Source of the DNA: Paramacrobiotus metropolitanus
Taxonomy: Eukaryota; Tardigrada; Eutardigrada; Parachela; Macrobiotidae
NCBI RefSeq assembly: GCF_019649055.1
Contig: NW_026570288.1
Span: 682,001 to 746,000 of the forward strand
Direction of reading: 5' to 3'
Length of the DNA: 64,000 nt
The notes beneath the pieces were generated by a model, which worked only from the letters and a program-made list of their open reading frames with translations, searched no databases and was not told the DNA's origin. Shown here piece by piece: positions 19,481 through 30,497 of the stretch; positions within the stretch are counted from its first letter, which is position 1; every line of letters starts with the position of its first letter. The translations under genes were made by a program, and so were the position numbers.

Positions 19481-22400
19481 TTAGTCGTTGTAGCATGCAT
19501 CCAGGGCCGCAACGGTCACATTGGTCAGAGTGGAAATATCAAGTTGACGGAGATCGATAGTCTCCCAGCGTTGTAGACCAGCGGGGCCCGGATCATTTAA
19601 CCTGAAAACAACTGCCACCATGAAATCCGAATGAACAATGGAATTTTAATGAGACAACGCCGTATAAAATATGATCTTCGATAACATTACAACCCCCTAG
19701 TGCGTGCGCAAAAGGTCACTTACATCTGCAAGAAAATACGAATGCCGACCCATTCAGCCGGATAGGCTAACGTCTGTACCCAGCGAGCATACAGCTGCGT
19801 CACCTTGCGGAAGGCAGCCTGACTGACTACCGGACAATTCGCATTTGCCGCTGCTACAAAGACTCGCCACTGTTCAGCCGGCGTTTCTGTGGAGTTAAAG
19901 CGCAACAGCGGAATGATGATGTCCCACTTAACAACATGCCCCGGGCACAGGAATACCCGCCTTTCCGCCTCCGGCAGAGCCGTTTCCGTGTCCATGTACA
20001 GTATCTGAATGGCCGAGCCAATGATGGCTTCCGCCGCGCGGATGTTGATCAGCGTTAACTGTTTACACACCCGCATCATGCCCGATAACGCGGTGCACTC
20101 TAAGGTGTAATTGTGGAAATCGTGGAAACTGCTGCGGCGTAGGGACAGGATCGAAAAGAACGTTATATCCGTGAGAGGACCAGCGTACTTGATTACGAGC
20201 GAAGGCACACAAATGCCTTTAGCTTCCAGTACTTTTTCTACCGTCCAAAGTTGTAGCTGGAGGGCGGTGAGACCGTAAGAATGCTGCGTGTCTTCCGTTA
20301 AAGCTAACGAGTGGATGCGACGAGAATGTATGCGATTCAGTGTAGTTAGCAGCCTGTACTTGAGATACTGCCAGTATTCAAATATAAATTCATCATTCTC
20401 TTGTCGGCTTTTGCAGGGTAAGCAAAAATCGAAGATGATGTTTCGGTTGCTGGTATACTTGCAGGACAGGAGCCTCCATAACGTACACACCCTAGAGAAC
20501 AGAAGTTTAAAGATTACCGGTACGTTTATCATCTGTGCCGATAACAGATATCTCGCGAATGCGTTTGTCACCGGCAATGATGCCCCCTTCGACAGTTTTG
20601 CTTTGTCGACTCTTTGCCACCATCGCCAAAATGGAATTTCCGTGGCTGGAATGGTGACCTGAAGTGCCTAACTTTGCTGAAGACTTCGTTTGATAAGATT
20701 ACTGGTGGTGTCAACAATAAGGGCACTGAACTTTTTGGTTGTGGCTCTGTCAAAGAATACTCGCTACTGAAATCTACGAACCTCTTCATGCAGCGTTTCT
20801 TTTACTTTTAATATTTGCATTTTATACTGACCAGACTTGTGAGTTCTTCAAGGGTTTGTCTGCTCAACGAATAAACCAAACCAATATGCGGACGCTGTTT
20901 TCCAGGTCAACGGTTAGCCTTTCAAATAAACTACCACCAGCGTCTAGCAATAACGCGGCGTTACGAAATTCAAAAATTCGGAAAACCAGTTAAAGCGGTT
21001 TTCGTTACTAATTCGGTTTAACTACATTTTCATATTGTTGCCGCAGCGACTATTAGGTGCCTGGTATGGGGAACATTTCTACCGGTCAAATATGTTCAGA
21101 TATTACCACTGAACTGATAACAGTAGCATTAGAGTTTCGGCTTTCGTATACTAACTTCGGTTTTGTATACTCTACTGTAGTTTCGGGTAGGGGACACTGC
21201 TAAGAACTACAGCAATCTGTCCAGTTTTAAAGGCGACCGTGTCTCGACTTTTGTTTGCTGCTGACTTGCCTGCTCGCTCGCGATTGGGACTCCACATCCA
21301 AACGGAGCAGAATGTCCGTCAAAGTTTCAAGCGAAAGGTTACTGATCGATATTTCTTCCATATCTGCAAAAGAGAAGTGAACAGTAGTTTATAAGCATCG
21401 CTGACATGTGTGTCGCTACTTCGACGTATTCAGCATTTCGGACTTTCTACACTATGGATTCGTGTACCGGGCAGAGACACGATATGGATTCGTGTAGCGG
21501 GCAGAGACACGATATTCTCCGCGCTGTTCCACGTTACAAAAATTTTAAAAATTATTTACGTGTTTATTAGTGTTTTGTATCTCTGGCGTATGGCACGTCA
21601 AAGTACTGAAAACATGCACTAGTACAACGTATTTATATCTTTAAATGAGGCCATTGTCCCAATGATCTGGTACATGCCTTAACATAACATCGAAGTGCGA
21701 TGCGGTACTGAGATAATGTAAAACCAACCTTGACCCGGCTCACTAATGTCCCGCGCAGTCGTGTCCAGAGCAACAAGCGACTCCGCTGATTTGTTAGTTA
21801 GATACTTTTCGCATGCTTCTTTCAGGGCATTTTCGTTCCAGAACATGCTGCGACCGGCTGCGCCCCCGTGCATCTCCGCGCAGACGAAGTTCACCCTATC
21901 AGATTCGACTCGCACAAACACACGGCAACCAACATCGATAACATAGTTCTTCCTGTCAATCTTGTGTGGCCCTTCACAAAAAAACTGCATCTGATCCAAA
22001 TGAACGGTGGTAGAAAAATGACAGTTCTCGGCACAGACATCAACGCCGTTCCGCGTTACTATTTGGCATGTGTTGGCGAGAAACTTTGGTACGAAATCCA
22101 TGTCAAGTGAGAAATGCGCGTTGGAGAACCCAATGACAAATTTTTTGTACAAGAACCCGCTAGCTCGCCCAAAGAAACTCTGATCATCGTCCAACACTGG
22201 TAACCTGTCAACGGTTTGATTTCGATGCACGATACGGTAGCTCGGCGTCTGCGGATCATTCCCGGCTGAGTTTTGACCATTCCCGCTTACCATGAAGAAC
22301 TGTTGGTCTACCTGTTTGATAATAGTTCCCGGGTGGAATTCCAGCGGCCCGCCATCAACAGCCCGCAGAGCGATTTGCCCAGTGGAGTTTGGAAGCCCAA

Positions 22401-22626
22401 AAATATCCGTGAGGAAATGATGAGGCCATAAGCAACTCGCGTGAATCCATTGGGGACTGACTGTGGCAGCATCGAAATTGACAAAGAACTGGTCGCCGTC
22501 AATATCCTGAACGTATCCCAGCCACCATTGGCCGGTGTCGCGCTGCACCAGTACCGTGTTGCCGTAGTTTAGCTCTCGAGCACCCGAGAAGAAGAGCTGG
22601 CGAAAGTACAACGGTGTCGCGTTCAT
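19481..22626 (-). CDS. Tudor-like/F-box multigene family protein, copy 1, 626 aa
   Basis: Four exons join in phase: A 22626-21729, B 21363-21270, C 20491-19724 and D 19601-19481. The intron between B and C uses a GC donor (AG|GCAAGT), as does copy 2. Residues about 22-69 look like a Tudor/SH3-type barrel (GNTVLVQRDTG, WWLGYVQDIDGDQFFVNFD). The start of exon B to the front of exon C forms an F-box (ISNLSLETLTDILLRLDVE, then VCTLWRLL). F-box proteins link targets to SCF ubiquitin ligase through Skp1, so this may be a ubiquitin ligase substrate receptor. The C-terminal half, with AEQWRVFVAAANANCPVVSQ, is of unknown fold. Exons B and D have exactly the same lengths as in copy 2 (94 and 121 bases). 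All frames are open, so it looks functional. Confidence 0.75.
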
Positions 22627-22959
22627 GATGCCTCATGTGGAGTCCGCCGCCTGCGAAATTAGATAATGACGTTGCGAAACATAGAAAGTTCCGATTTTTC
22701 GATGATTTTGGGAAAACGCGGGGATATAAGAATCATGTGGATTGTGTTTTGCACACGAACCAGAAAAGAGCAAATAAATAGCAACCGGCTTAGAGCGCCC
22801 GTGCTGTGCTACTAACATGCGTTGAACATCAATCGTGCTGTAGTGGCCTTTGAAAAGGGTATGTCTATTTCAGGCAGCGCAATTTCCAATTGCGGTGCTC
22901 CCGCACTGATCCAGCCCTTTTTCGGCTGGATGCCTGCAGCTAGCGATAATTACAGCGAT

Positions 22960-23126
22960 TAAAACATTAGAATTCACGGACCGTTGCCTGAGAGGGACAC
23001 AAGTGGTTTGGAGTTGAAGGGACCGTGTGCATCTGCAAAGGCTGTGCAACTTTAGAAATACCTTCCTCGCTACCGCTATGATGTTGATGATCCCAGCTGT
23101 ACTGAGCGTCATACTTCTCGTGAAAT
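22960..23126 (+). pseudogene. Ly6-type last-exon remnant
   Basis: GTVCICKGC, then in a shifted frame a hydrophobic tail (MMLMIPAVLSVILLVK, stop), matches the ATVCICKSANCN and hydrophobic end of the intact gene at 50090-50349. One frameshift separates the Cys motif from the tail. It lies directly upstream of the F-box gene and on the opposite strand, as the intact Ly6 gene does beside F-box copy 2. Confidence 0.4.
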
Positions 23127-23459
23127 AATGCAGCAACTTATCTATCTAGCTTGGTAATTATCTGATCGTTAATGCTTAAGTCTTAAGAAACGCCGGCGAG
23201 GTGTTGGGACATTGGCCAACCCAAACTCGACTGCAAGGTCTCAAGGTAACTTCGGAACATGCTCGGCCACCGGAAGGAGTACTATGCTGGTTGAGTGATG
23301 CAAAATGAATGGAATGCCCTGGTGCGTGCTCGCTCCAGGAACCCTGATTCGTGGCCAGGGTGTATATGAGAATACGGTTGCTTGCTGCTGTTCCTTCCGG
23401 TGCGGTTCCGTGTGTACCGTGGCGGGAGAGAGCAGTGAGCTGAGTTGTGCCCCAAACAA

Positions 23460-24200
23460 TTATATGTTGATTGGCGGGCGGATATAGCGCTGAAAGGATG
23501 CGGATTTCCATCGTCCTCGTTGGCAAATGGCGTCCACCGAATGGCCATCAGCTGCTGCCGAAGTTGCACCGCCGATGCGAAAGCTGTGCGATGAATAACG
23601 CGTGCGGTCACATCCGTCCGGTAAACACTTTCGCATTGCAGCAGTAACGTCGGCGCGCGTGAGGAATCGTCCAGTAACATCAACAAAGAAAGGCCATTGA
23701 TGCGCATGCCTGCTCCGGCGGGCGTCTCCGTAAACCACACAAGCATCATAAACAGCAGGCGATTCCATCCGACGAATCGTCAAAGTGACTCCTTTCCTGT
23801 ACTGATCCGTTTTTGACTGCTTAATGGTTATGCGCAACAAATTGCTCTCGTAAAACACATCATTCAAACATAACGTAGTAGAAGGATCAAAGCATGTAGG
23901 CGACGTGCTGGTATATTCACTGACACGGGAAGAAAATACTGAGCCAACGAAAAATCGCCCCAAACATTCGCTGACCATAAAGATCTAGTGACGCACGATG
24001 CAGGCGAGAGCACAACTGATGCAGAAGATCCGTCGTTAGTGGCAACCATTGATCAACTTGTCCCTGCGTCATCCTCTTGGCGCCTTCCAACATGACCTTA
24101 AGACGCGGCGATTGGGTAGTATCGGCCAGTTGTTCTTGATATGAAACCATCCGATGGCTGTTAAATAAACCTTCATTGTCGAATTCGAAATTCAATCATT
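23460..24200 (-). pseudogene. Recombinase C-terminal part of outer element
   Basis: Frame 24195-23917 holds the core-binding region (QEQLADTTQSP, LEGAKRMTQG). Frame 23978-23460 holds the catalytic part: SKTDQYRKG, the HxxR box HSFRIGG, GRWKSASFQ and the nucleophile Tyr in RYIRP. A frameshift near 23.95 kb separates the two. This family, used by DIRS/PAT/Ngaro elements, inserts circular cDNA by site-specific recombination. The copy is dead because of the frameshift and the insertion. Confidence 0.7.
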
Positions 24201-24387
24201 AAATTGTATGCGAATTTCCTATCCCGAGGTCCGGTATGCTGGGAGAACGCAGACTTTCCGTGCGGTTACTGAGGTTTGAAGAGTGCCGGCATGGCCGGAA
24301 GTGCGCAATTACAGCTGAGTATCTTACCTTGCGGTACAGATTGCTCACTGCCGGCACCTTCCGCCTGTGCCCGGTCCCTTCGCCCCC
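24201..24387 (-). repeat. Split direct repeat R1a
   Basis: 187 bases starting AAATTGTATGCG on + and ending CGCCCCC, repeated at 24684-24870. It is the outer 3' end of the inner element. Confidence 0.85.
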
Positions 24388-24494
24388 CTTTAATGATAAT
24401 GACGAGAACGGTGTGCATAACAGAATAAAACATCTTGCAACAACAGCTCAGAGAAACCAACAGTCAAGATGTGCCCTGTAGGGCGGGCGGGTGG

Positions 24495-24687
24495 TAAATT
24501 CAAAACGTAACAGTATGAACGCAGCAAAAACCTCCAGTGCAAATGTCAGTGAGCTGTAACGCACGAACGGCAAAAAGCACACGGCACCATGCTGCCGGTG
24601 CCGAGATGAACAGGGAAACAACTGTACAGGATACGTAAATTGCGCCAATTTAACATTAGCTAAGTAAAACTTAACTTTCATTTAAAT
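24495..24687 (-). repeat. Split direct repeat R2a
   Basis: 193 bases from TAAATTCAAAACG to ATTTAAAT, repeated at 28776-28968. It overlaps R1b by the shared AAAT, the likely recombination core. Confidence 0.85.
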
Positions 24688-24870
24688 TGTATGCGAATTT
24701 CCTATCCCGAGGTCCGGTATGCTGGGAGAACGCAGACTTTCCGTGCGGTTACTGAGGTTTGAAGAGTGCCGGCATGGCCGGAAGTGCGCAATTACAGCTG
24801 AGTATCTTACCTTGCGGTACAGATTGCTCACTGCCGGCACCTTCCGCCTGTGCCCGGTCCCTTCGCCCCC
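24684..24870 (-). repeat. Split direct repeat R1b
   Basis: Second copy of R1, abutting R2a on one side and the recombinase 3' end on the other. Confidence 0.85.
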
Positions 24871-25845
24871 AAACAAACTCTTCTCCGATAAAAGTTCGGG
24901 TTGGTAAGCACATCCGGCCGGATGTATCGGTCCACGCAGTCACTTTTCCATCGTCCGGCTCGTTTGATTTCATCCTTCGGTAATGCCTGTGCGGCAGCTT
25001 CCGTCGCCGCTCCAATGCGGAAACTGTGGGTGCTGAAGCGCAGGCAATCGGGGTGCCCTTCCAGGAGAGATTTCATGGATCGGTCCACTGTCTCCCGCGT
25101 GAGGTAGCGACCGTCAGAGTGGCGGTAGAAAGGCTTCGTACTTTCGCCTTGCAGCCTCCGCTGACGGTGGTACATGCCGATGGCGCGCACAGGGCACACT
25201 GAGCGGTTAGTGGCAGTGAGCTCGATCTTTGTGCCTGCTGCGCATTGGTCGGTCTTCGTACGTTTTAGTGACTATCACACACTCACTCGTCAACTCCACG
25301 TCGTCGAACGTTAGAGTTGAAGCTGCATCGAAGGAGTTCCGCGACTTACTGACGATCTCGCTGACGCGCATAAACCCGAAGAATGCCATGCAAAACGCGC
25401 TCCACAACATCAAAGCTTCTTCGGTGTTCTTATATTCTGCCAGTCGGGTTTTAAGCGATCGCATCACGTCCATAGTTATTGGTAGACGTCGGTCAGGTGT
25501 CGGACCATTGAGCCGCTTGTATCCGTTGACCGCTCGTATCACCAGGTCGTCGGCTGCTGGGTTAGGAAGTCCTGCCTCTCGGTGGTAATTGTGTATTGCC
25601 GCCAGGTACACTTTGCATGTCCGAAATGCTGCCTTGTCCTCGAAGAGATGTGCGACAAAGGCGGCCACTGTTGCCGGAGCTGCTGGAAGCGGCGTCAGGC
25701 GGTTCTCAAGGCAAAACGTTCGGAAGCGGTTCAGTGAACAGTCGTACGTCGTGCGGGAGGATAATGAGATGTGTGCACCGAGGAGGCGCTGCAGAGTGGT
25801 GTTTGGTCGTATGTCTCCTGCAGGCTCCCAAAGATATCCGGACAT
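24828..25845 (-). pseudogene. Tyrosine recombinase of inner element, one frameshift
   Basis: Frame 25845-25207 encodes the N-terminal domain and the first catalytic Arg (AFFGFMRVSE). Frame 25199-24828 encodes the rest: THSFRIGAAT (HxxR), AGRWKSDCV and the Tyr of RYIRP. The expected KTDQ motif appears only after a one-base shift at about 25255. Apart from that shift all catalytic residues are present. It overlaps the RT frame by about 115 bases, a normal arrangement for these elements. The frameshift could be real decay or a sequence error. Confidence 0.75.
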
Positions 25846-27575
25846 GGTGTCGGCCGCTGCGAGGCCTGGACGGCTAGCTTCCGAAAACGCTCCGTCTGAA
25901 AGCGAGATAGAGCGTCAGCAATGCCGTTATCGACTCCGCGAACATGTTTCAGGGTTAATGTCATATTATTGTCGGCCGCCGCTCGTGTCAGACGCCGCAT
26001 AAGATCAAGAACGCCCGGGCTGCTGGAGCGCAAGTGTGCCCATGCCTCCACAGCGCCGGCGTTGTCTGTATGGAAAACGATTTTCCGACGTCGCAATTTC
26101 GGCCCCCAAACAATGACCGCAAGGAGAATGGGAACCATCTCCAAGTATTCGATTGATGGTGGGCGCTGCAGGATCCACTGTGGCCACCTAAGTTGGAACC
26201 ATTCGTTGTGGAAGAAGGCTCCCAGACCCAGCGTGGCGGATGCATCGGTATAAAGATGCAGGACGTCGGAAGTTGTCCAGTCGGGCTCCAAGAAGGAGGC
26301 TGTGCCATTCCATTGAGGCAAGAACGTTTTCCACCATTCCAGGTCAAGGTGAAATTCGTCACCGAGTGTAACGGTGGAGCATCCATGGAAGGTGGAAAGC
26401 ATCATGATCATGCGCCTGGTAAACAGGCGACTGCAGGGTACACACTTTGAGGCGAACGAAAGGGAACCAATCAGGCTCTGGAGTTCGGTTGTGGTACAGG
26501 AAGTTCTTCCGCTCCAGGTACTAAGGGCTTCGGTGATTTCGTGGTGCTTTCTTGCGGGCAGGCTTAGTGTCTGGGCTACTGAGTCGAGCTCAATGCCAAG
26601 GAATGTCAGGCGAGTTGCGGGGCCTTCTGTTTTATCCAAAGCCAGCGGCACCCCAAGCTCGCTGCACACTACTTGCATAGACTGCATGAGACACTCGCAC
26701 TCGGTCGTTCGCGGTTTGCCAACAAAGAAAAAATCATCAACATAATGTAGTAGCGTAGCAAGGCTGGCTTTCTTCTCCACACACCAGTGTATGGCAGTAG
26801 AAAAAAATTCGAAAATATAAGGGGACGAACGGCAGCCGAACGGTAGTACAATGTCGTAAAAGTACTCACCGCTAACGGTGTAACCCAACAGATTCCAGTC
26901 GGCAGGCCTGACAGGAATGAGGCGAAATGCGGACTTGATATCCATTTTGGCCATCACAGCGCCTTTTCCTGCAGTTACAACCAGCCTGACGGCGTCATCT
27001 ATTGAACAGTACTGCAGGGGCATGGCGTCTCCGTCAATGTGTTCGTTGACGCTGTCCCCGAATGGCTGGGAAAGGTCTGTGATGGTCCGGTGTCCGCCGT
27101 CTTTCTTAGGACGGCAGCCTAGCGCGTTCACAACAAAATGAGGTAGAGGCGGGATCGGAAAAGGGCCAGCAGTGTGACCGAGAGAGATTTCCTTTTGGAT
27201 GCTTCTGACCAGCACGGCGTGATGTATTCGTGCGGAGGTTGAGTTTCTCGTGTAGCGGCTTCGCTGCGGCCCTGTATATCGGATGTCTGCTCCGACACGC
27301 AGGGTAGTGGCGATGAATTCTCGTAAATATTCGTCCGGGTGATCCGCGAGCAGTCTTGCAAAAGCGTCAGCACGCAAAGGCGTCTGAGCGCTTGCAGGCA
27401 CTCTCGGCGGCTCAGCGAGACCCGCTGTTGCACTGTGGAGTTTTGTGGTCTTTGTCCCGGCAGTGTTCACAGGCGTGAAGGCGACGGTACCTGCACGGTT
27501 CACTGCAGTGGCCGTAGTTATGATTGCGGCAGACTTCGCCCCCCGCTGCCGGGGCAGGTCGAAAGGGCGGAACAT
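25731..27575 (-). CDS. Reverse transcriptase/RNase H of inner element, 614 aa
   Basis: Open throughout. The RT part starts near residue 130 (GCRPKKDGGHRTITDLSQPF at about 153-172), with MDIKSAFRL at 211 and the catalytic YVDD at 278-281. RNase H follows, with the acidic residues in YTDASATLG (about 442), HTDNAGAVEAW (about 502) and GIADALSRF (about 551). It copies the element RNA into DNA. The frame runs upstream of this Met toward the gag region, so the real start or fusion point is uncertain. Confidence 0.85.
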   Translation of the reverse strand: MFRPFDLPRQRGAKSAAIITTATAVNRAGTVAFTPVNTAGTKTTKLHSATAGLAEPPRVPASAQTPLRADAFARLLADHPDEYLREFIATTLRVGADIRYTGPQRSRYTRNSTSARIHHAVLVRSIQKEISLGHTAGPFPIPPLPHFVVNALGCRPKKDGGHRTITDLSQPFGDSVNEHIDGDAMPLQYCSIDDAVRLVVTAGKGAVMAKMDIKSAFRLIPVRPADWNLLGYTVSGEYFYDIVLPFGCRSSPYIFEFFSTAIHWCVEKKASLATLLHYVDDFFFVGKPRTTECECLMQSMQVVCSELGVPLALDKTEGPATRLTFLGIELDSVAQTLSLPARKHHEITEALSTWSGRTSCTTTELQSLIGSLSFASKCVPCSRLFTRRMIMMLSTFHGCSTVTLGDEFHLDLEWWKTFLPQWNGTASFLEPDWTTSDVLHLYTDASATLGLGAFFHNEWFQLRWPQWILQRPPSIEYLEMVPILLAVIVWGPKLRRRKIVFHTDNAGAVEAWAHLRSSSPGVLDLMRRLTRAAADNNMTLTLKHVRGVDNGIADALSRFQTERFRKLAVQASQRPTPCPDIFGSLQETYDQTPLCSASSVHTSHYPPARRTTVH

Positions 27576-28698
27576 ATCCGGCTTGGCCGCGGCGTGGTTG
27601 CTTGCACTGGGCGATATAATGCCCTAGTTCCCCGCAGTTTCGGCATTTGTCCGTCGCTGCAGCCGTCTTCTTAATTCGGCTTTCGTTAGCGCTGTCGCTG
27701 GCGGCCTCCTCGGGGACTGCGTTTTGAATGTAATCGGCGTACGTGTCGTCGTGCTGCCGCGCCCACATATCGACTTCTTGAGGGTGGCTGGTCATGAGCG
27801 ATCTGAACTGCCGGTCATACTCGAGCCAATGGGCGGTCGGGACCCCCCGGTCGACGTATGCCGCAATTAGATCCTGGTATTTAGCCAGGGCGGTGGCCAG
27901 CTCCGGCAGAATTGTGACGCGGTATGCCAGGAATACGGAGAACGCGCGGATCCAAGAGGTGAAAGAGTCAACAACTACACCTCGTTTGGCTTTAGCACCA
28001 CTTGTCCTCTCGACATCACCAGCTTAGAGCCTCCATGCTTTGGTTTTTCCACGCGGTTTTTTGGTAGCAAGCCATCGAAGTCGACGTACCGAGATGGGTC
28101 CGCTAGTCGTCGGCGAACCCTGCTGGGAACGGCGGGCAGGTGCTTGGCCCGATTGAGCAGAGCGTTACGCATAGACGATGATGCACGGTTACCGCTGTGT
28201 TGCTTTCCGCCGGGATGCGGACCGAGGCGGTCGAAAATCGGCGGGCGGGCGGGAGCGGCTGCGAGACGACGAGCGGCTCCTTGAACTGCTGCTCTTACCT
28301 CTACGTCGGCGGTGCGAGCGTCCCATGCTTTCACCCCTCTGATGCACATCCCTCTTTCCATCCGGATGCGACTCAATCTGGATGACAGATGCAGTCGCTG
28401 GAGAAATTGGCCGGGGAACCCCCAGCTCCCTGGTTGCCAGCGGTGTGACAATGTCCAGGAGCTGCTGGATTTGTTGCTGGTGCTGTTGATGTTGGCGTGC
28501 GATTAGGGTCTGTAAATCAAGCGGAGGTGGATCAACTACCACCACTTGCGACCTGATTGTGGGAGCGGGGGACGGGGATCGATTGCGTTTTCGACTGGGA
28601 CGCGTGTTAGTTCGTGGAGCCCGGCCTCCTCTGGTGCCTCCCCCTGAACGCGTTTTCTTCGGGCTGAGGTTACGGTTGGGCTTCTTCTTCGGTGGCAT
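27412..28698 (-). pseudogene. Gag-like region of inner element, frame-broken
   Basis: Three overlapping frames follow each other: 28698-28189 (MPPKKKPNRNLSPKKT, very basic and Arg/Ser-rich), 28451-27975, and one ending at 27412. The last contains a CCHC zinc knuckle (CRNCGELGHYIAQC) and a second Cys/His cluster (CRNHNYGHCSEPCRYRRLHA). Two frame changes, near 28.2 and 28.0 kb, are needed to read it as one. Its role would be to bind and package element RNA. Confidence 0.65.
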
Positions 28699-28775
28699 GA
28701 TAAGAGATTGTTGTGAACACCGTTATTCAACGGAGAACCGACGGAATGTTAGGGAACTTCAAGTCTAGGAAACCG

Positions 28776-28968
28776 TAAATTCAAAACGTAACAGTATGAA
28801 CGCAGCAAAAACCTCCAGTGCAAATGTCAGTGAGCTGTAACGCACGAACGGCAAAAAGCACACGGCACCATGCTGCCGGTGCCGAGATGAACAGGGAAAC
28901 AACTGTACAGGATACGTAAATTGCGCCAATTTAACATTAGCTAAGTAAAACTTAACTTTCATTTAAAT
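28776..28968 (-). repeat. Split direct repeat R2b
   Basis: The 5' terminal copy of R2, at the junction with the outer element's recombinase frame. Confidence 0.85.
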
Positions 28969-30497
28969 AAGTGCACCACATAGTCCTCCAGCAGTTCACA
29001 AGATGCAGGCCATGGATTTTGATTCAGTGAGCGGCAGTACTGCATGAAGCTTCGTTCTCCGGTGGCATACGCTCTTCTGGTAGCAGGAGCCATTCCGGCT
29101 GCGAAAAGGTCATTGGGACAGAAGGCGGTGCTGGCTTGCGTCCGAGAAGGAAAGGTTGCAGTCGGCCTAACACGTCCGGAATTGAAAGTCCCTCTAATTT
29201 TGCAGTGGGAAGGAGTTCTCTGAATCGTTTCTTTAGAGATGGAGTCATTAACGCTGCATCCAAATGGCTGAGATAAGTCCATGATTTTGCGATGGCCAGT
29301 CGGTTTCTTTGGTCGCAGTCCACGAGCATTGGTTACAAAGTCCGGATTCGGCGGTTCAGTAAAAGGATCGAGACAATGGTGTGCCGCTAAATCTTTTGCT
29401 ATCATTGCTGTAATAATGGATGGGTCAGCTAAAGCCGATTGCGCGTTTGAAGTGAACCGACGCATCCCGGGGCCTTCGTAACCAACGCTGAAGTCGAAAC
29501 CAAATCCCTGTAAAAGAAAATGCGCCATGTCAGTGTCCGGATAATTTAACAGAAGCTGTGCAAGTCTATCGACGCGGATTGGTGTAGTTATGCGCGGATC
29601 CGGTCCCGGATACAGTGGTTGAAGTAGTGGGCTTGGTGCGAGCGCCGGCGTGTTCAAAGGCAGCGTGGTCGGATGCGCGACATTCACCACACAGGTGCTT
29701 GTAGCGGCACTGGTTCCTTTCGTGCAGTTCCCGTAGTTCCAGTTCCTGCACACGTCTGGCGGGATGTGTCGAAAGGGCCGACCCGCCATGTCATTGCGAC
29801 CGTGTGCGAGCAACTGGAGACTTTTGGGACACCCCTGCACCGTGTGATCAGCCAGAGGACAGTCGTGGCAGAGCGGAAGATGAGCTCGGTTAGGCAGCCG
29901 TGCGACACAGCGATCAAGTAGGCTGCGGTCTAGTCTGTTCCATTCATCATGATTATTATTATCGCGAATCCGATTAGCGCGGAATGTCTTGTCATATTCG
30001 AGCCAGACAACTGCAGAATAAACACCAGCCAACTCGTTGACAATGGTTTGGTAGGAATCCAGGGGGTCACGAAGTTCAGGAAAATAAAATGATCTCACAC
30101 GGCGGAAGACAATGAAGGCTTCGTTCCACTGATTTAGCGAAGTGATGGTGACCTTTCGCGGCTTCGAGTCAGACAACACATACGTCCTATCGCGGATTTC
30201 AATCTTCGCTTCCCCTTGAATCGGCGATACCATGCTATTTGCGTGGAGTAACTTATCCAAGTCAACGTTCACCGTTAAGTCATATAACTCCTCCAGACAC
30301 TTGTCATTCACATACGGAAAACTTGCTGGCAACGGAGGCGGTTTTTTGCCTCGTGTCTTGGTACTGATCTGTAACCCCGACGATTCTGACTCGTTGACCC
30401 TCTGTGTCAGCTGCATCATTTGGTTCTGTTGATTCAGCATAAGCAGCCCTTGGTGCCGCCCGCTTTGGTGGCATTGCTTACAATTGCCAAAAACCAA
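28959..30497 (-). pseudogene. Gag-RT-recombinase frame of outer element, internally deleted
   Basis: A 512-aa open frame. The first two thirds are gag-like, with WLEYDKTFRANR and a Cys-rich segment ending CRNWNYGNC. It then enters the RT start (GLRPKKPTGHRKIMDLSQPF) but jumps within about 40 residues to the recombinase start (APATRRAYATGERSFMQYC). The RT palm, including the YVDD box, and RNase H are missing, yet the frame stays open. The stop is supplied by the inserted inner element. It could only have moved with help from a complete relative. Confidence 0.7.

Larger units (their letters stand above)
24201..28968 (-). mobile_element. Inner tyrosine-recombinase retrotransposon with split direct repeats
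   Basis: Reading the minus strand: repeat R2b (28968-28776), gag-like ORFs, RT/RNase H, recombinase, R1b (24870-24684), R2a (24687-24495), a 107-base spacer, R1a (24387-24201). Both R1 copies are 187 bases and both R2 copies 193 bases, and they appear identical or nearly so. This is the A1-ORFs-B1A2B2 plan of PAT/Ngaro-type elements. AAAT is present at every junction and no target duplication is needed. The matching repeats point to a recent insertion. I see no methyltransferase domain. Confidence 0.8.
23460..30497 (-). mobile_element. Outer tyrosine-recombinase retrotransposon, split by an insertion
   Basis: The 5' part (30497-28969) carries a gag-like region, an RT beginning and the start of a recombinase. 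The 3' part (24200-23460) carries the rest of the recombinase. A second element (24201-28968) sits between them, inside the recombinase gene. Terminal repeats of the outer element were not found, so its true ends are unknown. Confidence 0.65.

Noticed and set aside
22870-23749. Several minus frames around 23 kb as genes
   Set aside because: They are alternative frames of the retrotransposon recombinase or of the Ly6 remnant.
25921-26745. Plus-strand frames of 85-132 aa across the RT
   Set aside because: All are antisense or shifted shadows of the 614-aa RT/RNase H frame.
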